DNA of 17,698 bases from Phoronis ovalis. Taxonomy: Eukaryota; Phoronida; Phoronidae. The translations under genes were made by a program, and so were the position numbers. This document shows, piece after piece, positions 1-10,100 of the stretch (positions within the stretch are counted from its first letter, which is position 1; every line of letters starts with the position of its first letter). A model generated the notes under the pieces. It saw nothing but the letters and a program-made list of their open reading frames with translations. It did no database searches and was not told the DNA's origin. The stretch is taken from contig JAOXYB010019904.1 of NCBI GenBank assembly GCA_028565635.1, forward strand, positions 1 through 17,698, written 5' to 3'.

Positions 1-59
1 TATATACACCTCCTAAAGAGCTCCGCATATCGGAAGCGCATTATATATATATATATACA

Positions 60-205
60 TATAATTTATTAAAAATCAGCTCGTGGCAGAAAGCGAATTG
101 AAGTCGCTTTGTGTCCACACTTGCAAGTTAAGTCGCTTAAAGCGCATCAGGAAAAAGTTAATTGTGAAGCGCTCTAAGTCGTAAGTCTGAATGGGCCTAA
201 TATTT
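60..205. repeat. Possible end of a non-autonomous DNA transposon (partial)
   Basis: The stretch repeatedly uses AAGTCGCTT and AAGCGC words in both orientations: AAGTCGCTTTGTG, TTAAGTCGCTTAAAGCGC, then GAAGCGCTCTAAGTCG. This internal palindromic structure, followed by AGTCTGAATGGGCCT, resembles terminal regions of short DNA transposons. No matching opposite end or target duplication was found, so the boundaries are approximate. Confidence 0.3.
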
Positions 206-1283
206 GATGCTAGTGCTTGTATAATTATATTACATTTAAATCCAGGCGAAAATCTGGTATGCTTTTTTTATAGATAAATAATACCAGACATGAAGAATTA
301 AAGATTTTCTTGAGAACCTGACTTTTGTTTTAGTATTGATTACATCTGAACATTGTAGGCATCAAACTACTGTTTTGTTATTTATTAAAACACTTACGCC
401 TAATTAGGCAATTTTGATGGTAAAATTGCAGAAAATAAAGCTACAGGTGTAATACATTTGCCCATTATAATTACATATCATTCCTGATGGCTCCTTTAAA
501 TCTACAACACAACAAACATATGTTTGAATAGTACTTACAAGGTTCATTTATAACATTTAAATTTCTAATCATTAAAAAATATTGTTACCATTAATAGTAT
601 ATATATCGTATTGTTGCTGACCCATACTAATAAAAGATCTGTTTATATGCAGTCATAGCAATGACATTTGACCTGGGATATCGAATAGCTAAGTTGTCTA
701 GGCCCAATATTTTCTGAAATCACAAATTTTCCAGATATTAATAAATGTCATCTTCTGTGATTCAACGTCACATGAAATCGTACTTACTATATCAATTTTT
801 CGATACTGTAAACTTTGTCAGTGCATTTTTACGGTATTTTTTAAATGTTTCTTAAAATGTTAAGTTGCTAAAAACAAAACATACAAGCAATGCTATAAAC
901 AAAAATACAAAAAGTGAAAAAGCACTGTTCTAATGGCTTGATCGTTTGAACAGCAAAATTAATTTAAAACAACTGACTACTTTTCTTACGTAACTGTGAT
1001 ATGACCAACAGGTTAAACGGAAAGAGTTAACATTGCATAACTTATGTTATGCAAATTACGTTTTCCAGTAGACGTAACCACCTGCATTTTATTTACATGT
1101 TCCCATCAGTCTCTTAATATTATTTTCACTGCCAAAGCAATAATTAACAAATCTGTAATATACATTTCAAATAAGGATATGTTGGTCAATAATCTGAGAC
1201 AAATACACATAATTTTATATAGTACACATGTGTACCTTAAGTGTTGAAGAGGCAGACATCAACAAAAATAGTTCCTTTAATAA

Positions 1284-1735
1284 CCACCAGATGGTAGCAT
1301 AAAGCTCTCCACTTTTCATTTGTAAATTGTCTGACCAACTATCAAATTTATTTAACACAAATGTCCAACTTTACTGTGTGTAAGAAATTATTGCAACATA
1401 TGGAAAAGTGTTCTTTTCTGACTACAATTCTACACAAAGCAAGGAATGTAGCACTTTGGAGATATATGCCAGTACTAAAATATGTGTACAAGTCTCTCAA
1501 CTTGCATATTCACCAACAGAAAATTATTTTCATAATGTATTGTATTTTCAAACTGTAGGATGAAAATTATTTAAAAACAATTTGTAGCAAATTGGTTAAT
1601 TTTCGTATGCATATCTTACCCACCCAGAGGTAACATATACCATAATGATTGAATTATTTCTCCGCCAGGTAGCGTTTCCATTATAGTGACGTGCATCAGT
1701 ACCAGTGGAGAGGTATTTTACTTGCCATCTGGTAG
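1284..1735. repeat. Imperfect inverted repeat pair with ACCAGATGG cores
   Basis: The left arm (1284-1313) reads ACCAGATGGTAGCATAAA then TCTCCACT. The right arm (1704-1735) read on the other strand gives ACCAGATGGCAAGTAAAA then CTCTCCACT. The arms are about 30 bp, imperfect, and enclose about 390 bp. No target-site duplication is obvious. It may be a short inverted-repeat transposon, or two oppositely oriented copies of a protein-binding site; the core resembles a CTCF-type motif. Confidence 0.45.
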
Positions 1736-1804
1736 AAGGCAGATTATTATTATTTCAGTTTTAGTTGTTAATAGATGATACCACTGTCTAGTGATTTTCA
1801 CAAT

Positions 1805-1876
1805 TAATTAACTTTTTAGAGAAAGTATTATATACTCTGGGTAATTACTTTCTAGAGAAAGTATTATACCCTCGGT
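1805..1876. repeat. Two-copy tandem repeat, unit about 36 bp
   Basis: TAATTAACTTTTTAGAGAAA and TAATTACTTTCTAGAGAAAG begin two adjacent units, each followed by GTATTATA and a short CTC(T/G)GG stretch. It lies in presumed intron sequence and no function is inferred. Confidence 0.6.
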
Positions 1877-4039
1877 TCTCAGAAATTTTCATTCATTTCT
1901 AATAATAAAAAAAAAGTGAGCACTGAATTTGTAGATAACTTTTGTGTGTTTTTCTTGATACTTGTTAGTTTATATTTCATACAGTTCAGCAAATTCCTAA
2001 TTTGTGTGTTGTACTTTATATTTCATTTACTCTTTTCCACTCCCAACTATAAAAGTTTTATTTACTTTTGGTAATATGACACCACAAGTCACTAAATTGT
2101 CATTTAATGATTCTAGCATACTTAAAAAGAGAACAATTGCAAAATAATTAACTCTAATTAAGGGACCACACACATATTAGTTTATAAACGAATTTCAACA
2201 AATATATGTCCACTAGAAAGAATTTTCTTATGGGACTAGAATTTTCATACTTGAACTTTAAATCTACTTGTATGTTTTTTTTTCACTGAATTTCTTAAGA
2301 AATATCTTTCAGAATAGTACTTAGAGAGCAGTACGTAAACATGGATATTTTTACTTCATTAAGATCCCATTTTCATAAAACATACAAAATAAGCCATACC
2401 TAACCAAAAAAAAAGAACTGCCAGACATGTAGGAAACCTCAATTGTGTTCCAACCACCCACATCAAACAATACTGTAATGCTATCAGATAAAAAAAATAA
2501 TTTAGTAATGACCACCCAATGTTATTTACAGATAACCATGAAATACAGATCTGCTACATAAGTTACAATCGATTATTTTGATTGTAGCAATTTAGTAAAC
2601 AGAATAAAATTTTATTACATAACTCATGAAATTAATGGTGATTATCATGTGCACAAAAAGAGAACATTAAAAATTGTAAATACATGATATACAAGGCCTT
2701 AAAATGCTTCCAACAGCAAATACTAAAAAAATATGGATTAGATGATAAACAATCTATAATATACAACAAAATCCTAAAAGCCTATGCCTCTCCTTATCTC
2801 CCCAATGTTATCTGCATGCTTGTTTGAACAAACTCACATATTGGTACAATGACTCTTGCCTTGATGTCTGACATCAGATTAATGAATTTCGATGAAAATG
2901 TGTATAATTCATTCCTTCCAATGACATCAGAATAATAAATTTCATGTAAATGTGTATAATTCTTTCAATAACAGTTTTTGTTTATTCTAACTTTCAGCTG
3001 TTCAACATTTCAGTTGTTTGTTAAGAGCAAATTGTCAAAAGCACAACAATAATGGGTTTTAAAAACAGAGGTACCTACTGAAAAAAGAAATAGTAAAGTC
3101 AAAATCTAAATGAAAATAGGATAAGATTAAGTATTTCTTGAAAAGGAATTAGTTATAATAATTTTTAAAATATGAGAATAAGTAAATAAAATATAATACA
3201 TCAATAGTATAATACATGAAATTTTTTTGTTTTTTTGTGAAGAAATGAATATTAATGAAGTTTACATAAATAATACGGGTCAAAGTCTACATGACCTAAA
3301 CTTCCATACATGATGTTTTCTATTATCATAATTTACCCATTTTAAAGTATATTTAAAATATAAAAAGTGATCTATATGTCTCAGTTTCAGTACGTACAGG
3401 AAATGTCTTGTCAAGTTTTAAAGTTATACAAGAAAACTGACGCTTGGTTTGACATCATTGGTTATCAAAACATTAAAAGTTGTAGGTGTCTTTGGCCAAC
3501 TGAATTCACTGACGCAAAATTACTCATTTTCTATTGATATATTTCGATATTTAATTCAGATAAAGACGTATCTTGGGCAGTAGACACATTTTTGAAGGTT
3601 GAATTTCCTTCCAGTTTGAGATAATACATTAATTTAAATTTAATATTCATTTCTTTACATCGGGGGCATTTATCGAGGCTTTAATCTTTATTCAAAGGCA
3701 CCCTGCACGTCATTTATAAGATGAATTAATGTATATTAATGAGGTCTCCTGTTTTGAAAATTAAATAAGACAAACATCAGAAAAACATTTTTGTATAGTA
3801 ATGAATTCTGATATGTTGTGTTTGAGGTCATTACAATTGTGCAGTTTTTTGTTTCAATGATTTATTATTTCTGGCTGTCAAACAGTAAGATTTAAAAGTG
3901 AAAACACCAACAATAAAAAGATGAAAGAACAACTGAGTGTGCAATGTTAGATATTCTAAATTTTCTGCTAGCCTGGCTAACTCGGACAAGTCTAGGACAA
4001 CTTTATTGGAAAAGTATTTTGATCTTTTGCAATACTCAC

Positions 4040-4117
4040 TGAAATCTATACTGGGTAACATTTGAACAACATCTCCCACTGTATTAGTCCCTTCTTCCTT
4101 TTCATCAATATTTGCAC
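4040..4117 (-). CDS. MSH5: MSH5 exon 4 (LPSIDF motif)
   Basis: The acceptor is AAACTTTCAG before 4117 and the donor is TTTCA/GTGAGT after 4040, a near-ideal donor. The 78 bases read ANIDEKEGTNTVGDVVQMLP followed by SIDF after a split Gly codon. In vertebrate MSH5 the matching place is a variable linker followed by the conserved LPSVDF. The frame remains open well past this donor (to 3831), so an alternative later donor or intron retention cannot be excluded. The peptide beyond 4040 does not convincingly match MSH5. The next exon was not found and is presumably left of position 1. Confidence 0.82.
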
Positions 4118-7100
4118 CTGAAAGTTTAAGTTTGAATACCAGGAGTCAGAGAATTCTTACCCAAATATTGCATTTTAACATCTAAAATAAGTTTACTGTA
4201 ACTTCCTAGAATAAATTACAAAACAACATAATGAATCCCAAAATTTATAGTCAGGACAATTAATGCAAATTATAGGATCAAGTCATATTCACCGTTGATT
4301 ATATACCAGAAATTGGCAATTCAACGTATTTATACAGATACAGATACAGATACAGATACTTCTCTTTTACAGAATGATATGAACTGGGATTTGAATTTTG
4401 GACTGACTAGGCCAGAGCAACAACACATGGATTGAACGATTTTAATATTTAAACTAGAATTGCCTTTTAGCAAAGGCCAGGTTGCACAAAGAAATAGTTG
4501 GATATCCAGACCTATTAGAATTATCCTGGAACCCATACCTCAAATACCTCTCGATGACCTTTAGGTCCTCTTGTCGAAAGTTTTATGAAATTTTGAGATT
4601 TTGACCTCTGAATGACCCTATGGACCTCAAAGTCAGCTAAGATAACCTCTAAATCACCTGTTAACTTCATTTTTGAACTTTTCATCAAATTTCCGGAAAT
4701 ATTTTTTTTGACCTTTTGACCTCAAAATGACCATACTACCCCTAGAGTACCTTTAGATGACATAAAACCATCATTTTCGGAAATTAAATGCAATTATAAG
4801 AATTTGACCTTTTGACCCCTAAATAACCTTTTGACCTATTAGGTCAGCTATGATGACATAGGGATGACATATGTCAAATTATACAACTGTAGCACCACTC
4901 TGTCTTGATTTATAGTATCTTGCTTATTAAAATTAACCAAAAACATGCTAAAAAGTAAAAATCTGACCTTTTGACCCATAAAAGACCTCAAAAATCATCA
5001 AGGTGACCATTAGGTCACCAGATATCTTCATTTTTGAACATTTTAAGACATTTTTGAAATTTGTCCTACTGACCTCAAAGTGACCCCTGACCTATTTTTT
5101 GTATGTCCCCCTCCCTACTAAGTCCACACCTTAAGTTTGACACCCATAGCTCAAAGCGTCTCCAAGTTAAAGACGTTTGAAAATTGGAAGAAAAAAAAGA
5201 AAAGAAAAAAAGAAAAAAGATACAATCTCAATAGGTTGCACTTGCTGCGCAATCTAATAAAACCCCATTCATTAGAAAAAAAACACCTATTAGAAATCTG
5301 GGATACATTTTTAGTATAAGGTGCTTCACCTGCAGTGTTGTCTTGTAACATTTGTAGTAATCTTTCATCTTGCTTAGAACTGGTAATTATACATGTTGGC
5401 TGAATTTGTTGTTTAACTGTAATTGAAAATAAATGCCTCTTTAATATGTGTATAATTCTTCAAATATAATTTTGAGATTATTGAACATTAAGCCTAAGTA
5501 CATGCTAAACATCCCGGGGGTCCGATTCAAATATATTACTGGTACCCATGTCTGGAACAAAAACGCATATAACGGATGGTTTTTAAGAACAAAGTGTTAC
5601 GCATTTAGGGTTACATTTTTAGATAAATATACAAAAGGGTACCTTATTTGATTAACTGTATGTGTTTAGTGTATCGAAATCGATCAAACCCCGGAATCAA
5701 AATCGCCCTTGAAAATTGCCAATCTCTCGACCATACTTCGTCTTGAAGTTCGAGTGCATTTCCCATAATTCCGTTTTCCGGGCATTTTCCAAAAAAATTC
5801 TCAACGCATTTAGGATATCTAAAATGTTTTCCAGTCAGTGAAAAGGGGCATTTAGGGGCTTTTTCATGCACATGGGTACTAGTATTATATTTGAGCCAGA
5901 CCCCCGGGCTAAACATTAGAGACAATTTGCATGAACTGTGAAATAATTCACAATATTTTCTAAATGGTCAATCCCACAACCCTTTCTAATTCATAATTCA
6001 TTCATGAGCACAGAGAATTGTGGGACTGATTGGGTCTGTTTCAATATGCTATATAGCACATACAGAATAGGGCTGTATGTAAAACATGGAATTTGGAATC
6101 TGGAATCGAGTCAAAATTATTAGGGACGGTTGGTTGTTGGTAAAAATACCTTTTCATATAATTAAAAGTTAAAATTCAGGTAATTGTTTGCCTATCGATT
6201 TCATATTTGGTTAAAAAAGAGGCAGGACTTTGATATGATTCAGATGTGAAGTAATATATGGAAGCAATTGTAGTTTGCCATTTAGGGGAAATATATATCA
6301 GTTCATACAAAATAACATATTTTATGCATGATTAAGTGCTGCAAAATAAGCTAGAAGGGCCTTTTATCAAAGGACAGGTTGCACACACACACATACACAA
6401 ATGACTTTAGGATAGAACCTACCCTACAGTATCATTTTTTGCAGTAAATATTAGTGTCAATTTGGCTACTTTTTACCCTTTGGTTTCATAACCTCAGAAT
6501 TGACTCCATGACCTCTGGATGACCATAAAAACATCAATTTTAAAAGTTTCATGCAATTTTACAATTTTTTAAAAAGTTTTTTTTACCAAACAATGACGAA
6601 AAGACCCCTAAATGACCTGTAAATGGCATACAAACTTTATTTTAGGAACTTTATGCAATTTTAAAAGTTTGTCCTTTTGACCCCAAAGTCAACTCATCTC
6701 ACCCCGGGGATGTCGCATGTTAAACCACAAGGTGGTAGTACCAGTTGGTGAATTGCGACCTCTTTCCTGTAGGAACTGGTCGAAACCAAGCTGAAAACAG
6801 AAAACTGCTGTTTTTCCAGCAAGAAAACCTTAAAAATCCATTAAAATGACCTTAATGATCCATATTACAACACCGTCCTCATATAGATTACAGTAGGCCC
6901 AGTGTCTGGGTTAAACGCTAGGATTGGAATTAGTGTCTGGGTCAAACACTAGGATTGGAATTATTGTGTCGGTCCATTGCTAGGAACTGGCACTGATAAC
7001 TATGAAGGCGTTTAATGTACAAATACACAGTAAGCACGGAACGTATGACATCGACAGTGCAAATATATCTTTATCACAACTCGATAGGGGTGTGAGCCTA

Positions 7101-10100
7101 GACAGAGTAGTAGCGGGAAAAATCCACTCCATTCGTTAAGTAGTGTACATAGATGTGCTCATTTCTTGTTCTTGAGTTGGCCTATGGATTGACTACCAAC
7201 CCGTTTCATAGGACATATGTAATAAATACATGATCAAATTTTCTGGTAAAACAACCCAAAACAATATATAATTATATATATATTGCACTGTACATACTAC
7301 CAAAATATAGAGATAAAAGTCACTATTCAAAACAAATAATATTCTATTAGCTTATTATTGGATTTAGTAACAGAGGAATGTATTTAATCAGTTTATTAGT
7401 TTACATTCTAACTAAAAACTGTTTTGTTAGGAACAAGATAAATGTAATTAAAAGAGAAACTAATTCAGTTTTATGAGGTTGTTGAAAGATTAGCTCTTTG
7501 ATCACTTCTTTAGTAAATAAATCCAGGCAATTGATAATCAAATGAATTCTATGTACCAGAATTACTATTAGTACTTTGAACCATAACATAACAATGAAGT
7601 ACTTTTACAGGTCTCTAATTGGGTTTTAATAAACCAGTTTACCAGCTTTGAGATGCTAGTGGACAACCAGATTTAAACTTAGAAATTAAAATTTCAAGTT
7701 TATTATTAACACTTTATAAACAACAATATTAATCAAAAGGTTAATGAAATATTCATCAGTTAATGACTAACATTTTCTATTTTTATAGCATGAATGTAAA
7801 ACAATAAAACAATAAAATGTATTTTCATTAGTTCTTATTTACAATATAGGCAAGTTTATTGAACAGCAAAATGAAACTATCTAAGACACTTTATAAATAT
7901 ATAAGAGAATGGTCATTTAACTTATTAATAAAAGGATTTTGTTTGGACATAACTCATTTTCTATAGGTGGTATGTAAACAGGCAATTATACCCCTTGAAT
8001 ATATTATCAGAATCTTAGTGTAACCTTTGACCTTGGAACATGAGTCATCATTGGATTATTCCAGATCATGGAAATTAATACCCAAATAGTTTTTATAGAA
8101 TTAGGAATAAGAAAATTACAATAGCACACTGAAAAATAGATATGATGCAATTATTTTTCCGAAATAGTGATAATAAATGTACACATTGTATGTTTAGGTG
8201 ATTAATCAACCATAGGTTTATTAGTTCTTTGATCATAATGTATCATAATGCCGGGGGGGGGGGGTACTGTCATTCAGTCACCTATATATATGATGTGCCG
8301 CCCAATAGGCCCCCTTGTTTCAGCTCTGGCATTTACCACAGGGTATGTTTTTCACACTTCTAAAAGCATTATTTACCACAGGGTATACTTTTCTTCTTGG
8401 ATTTTTCCCACATGGTATATTTTCAATAAATATTCGTTTACCACAGGGTGTATTTCTTGGAAAATGCGACACGTATGAAAAATTAAGGTACGTATATTTT
8501 CCCACATTTATTTACCGCAGGGTATATAATTTAAAAGTGAATTTTACATACAAGTATCTTTTTCGGGAGAGTTGTTTACAACAGGCTATATTTTTCATGT
8601 TTTTAAATTTTTGGTGATCTTTATTTACCACAGGGTCAGGGTTTTTTACCCTGGGCTGCACACCCCTACCAACTTTTTTGTCAAGTACCCCAATGACCAA
8701 AAACACTTTTGATCCTCACAATAATTATTGAGCTAAATAAAAAGCGTCAATATTGTATTTATGTTTAAATATGAGAAGCATTAAATTCACCTGTTCTAAG
8801 AATATTAAAATCTTCAGTTTCCACAGAATCTGGCATCATATAGATTTGTGTAGTGTCCACATCATAGTATGCTACACCAAGTTTGCCCTGCTGCCATACC
8901 ACACTTAAAAACACCTGAAACGTGAACCATGGTTTGGCAAATTTAAGGTATTTGTTTACAAAACTAATTAGAAAAATCAGTCTTTAAACATTATTTTTTA
9001 AACTATGTTAAGGAATATACATGTTAATTTTAATTACGGTTGCTCCTATTGGTTTTGTACGATTTCTTCTTTTTCTTCCTGAATCTCGAAGACAGTTACA
9101 GCTAGGGACATGGAACTTCAGGTGTGGCATCCCTACTGTTGACCTTGAGGTCAAAAGGTCATTTGGGAGTCAAAGGTCAAATTTCTAAAATATTTCGGTA
9201 CTGAAAGGTGATATTTAAATTTTCACTAAGCTATATCTCGAAGAATGTTACATGCAGATATGGTCATGGTACTTGAGGTGTGACATCCCTAAGATAGGCC
9301 AGTGTTGACCTTGGGGTCAAAGAGTTATTTGGAGGTCAAAATGCAAAGTTCTAAAATTGCTCAAAATGTTCAAAAATGATGGTATCATGTTAAAACGAGG
9401 TAATTTTGATGACCTTTGAGAATGTTTCAGTCAAAATATAGTGATCTTCCAATTTTCACTAAAATATATCTTAAAGACAGTTACAGTTATGGACATGGTA
9501 CTTGAGGTGTGATATCCCTAAGGCAAACCATTGCTTGTAATTTGACATATGATAATCTCAGCGTTGGGAGAGTTGACCTTGAGGCGAAAAGTTCAAATCA
9601 AAATGGCATAAATTTTTTAAAAAGCAGCTTTTTATGCATTTGGAGGTCATGAAGAGGTCAAGGGCGACAATTTGAGGCCAAAAAGCAACGAATTTCTAAC
9701 ATTTGCTGAAAAGTTCCAAAATGAATTTGAATGAAGTTATTTAGAGGTTCACAAAACCAAATAGCAGCAACCCTTTATAAAAAGGCTATCTAGCTTTAAG
9801 ATAAATTTACAAGAATATTTAAAATATTGAAGTTTTGTTGGAAATGATCCTCCTGGAAGGGAGGGGGTGATATAGTCAGAATAGTTTGGTACACATGTTC
9901 GTCACATTTTCCAGCAGTTAAACAGGGCACAGCTAGAGGATGCCCAGAAAAGGGCATAGGATAACAGTTACTGTAAAAAGCTGGCAAAACAAAAATTTGG
10001 TCTCAAAAATAATAAAAGGGTGTATTATAATAGAACCTGGTTTGAAAAACAAAGTAGGAAACAGTTTTCAGATGCTCGTATGTTTAGAAAAAGAGATGCT

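Larger units (their letters stand above)
1..4039 (-). other. MSH5 intron 4 (rest of window to the left edge), no gene seen
   Basis: This AT-rich stretch has only short open frames on both strands, none resembling a known protein and none matching the expected next MSH5 segment. Local structure includes a (TA)n run near 43-56, an apparent repeat end at 60-205, an inverted repeat pair (1284-1313 and 1704-1735), a two-copy tandem repeat (1805-1876), and a two-copy repeat of a segment ending in AAATGTGTATAATTC around 2884-2965. It is interpreted as intron because exon 4 has a strong donor and no later MSH5 exon could be seen. Confidence 0.6.
4118..5329 (-). other. MSH5 intron 3, largely filled by a half-site repeat
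   Basis: This is the 1212-bp intron between MSH5 exons 3 and 4. Its left part (4118-4453) is plain AT-rich sequence with one hexamer microsatellite at 4335-4358. The rest is mainly the TGACC-rich interspersed repeat at 4454-5241. No coding sequence is supported. Confidence 0.75.
5417..8790 (-). other. MSH5 intron 2, non-coding with three repeats
   Basis: This 3374-bp intron separates MSH5 exons 2 and 3. It holds an inverted-end transposon (5513-5908), the partial half-site repeat copy B (6351-6862), a 31-bp tandem repeat (6901-6990) and most of a GGGGGTACT-type element (8251-8691). The stretches 5917-6350 and 6991-8250 are AT-rich with nothing recognisable. Confidence 0.7.

Noticed and set aside
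1600-1735. Minus-strand candidate exon ending at GGGTGG/GTAAGATAT
   Set aside because: The donor is good, but the peptide in either open frame matches nothing I know and the segment overlaps the inverted repeat arm at 1704-1735.
2420-2485. Minus-strand candidate exon after GCATTACAG (peptide with LFDVGGWNTIEVSYM)
   Set aside because: The acceptor-like site and short frame are tempting, but it does not match MSH5 connector sequence and has no good donor.
2794-2940. Minus-strand open stretch with FINLMSDIKARVIVPICEF as a possible further MSH5 exon
   Set aside because: It looks fairly protein-like, but it does not match the expected MSH5 segment and lacks a convincing 3' splice site; it also overlaps a two-copy repeat.
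4330-4536. Minus-strand frame ending in VSVSVSV
   Set aside because: The repeat peptide comes from the CAGATA microsatellite; the rest is intronic sequence of MSH5.
5137-5351. Overlapping frames on both strands with lysine- or phenylalanine-rich runs
   Set aside because: They are produced by the purine-rich end of half-site repeat copy A and the antisense or out-of-frame reading of MSH5 exon 3.
5448-5925. Frames across the MITE on both strands
   Set aside because: They lie within or overlap the 396-bp inverted-end element and have no transposase motifs.
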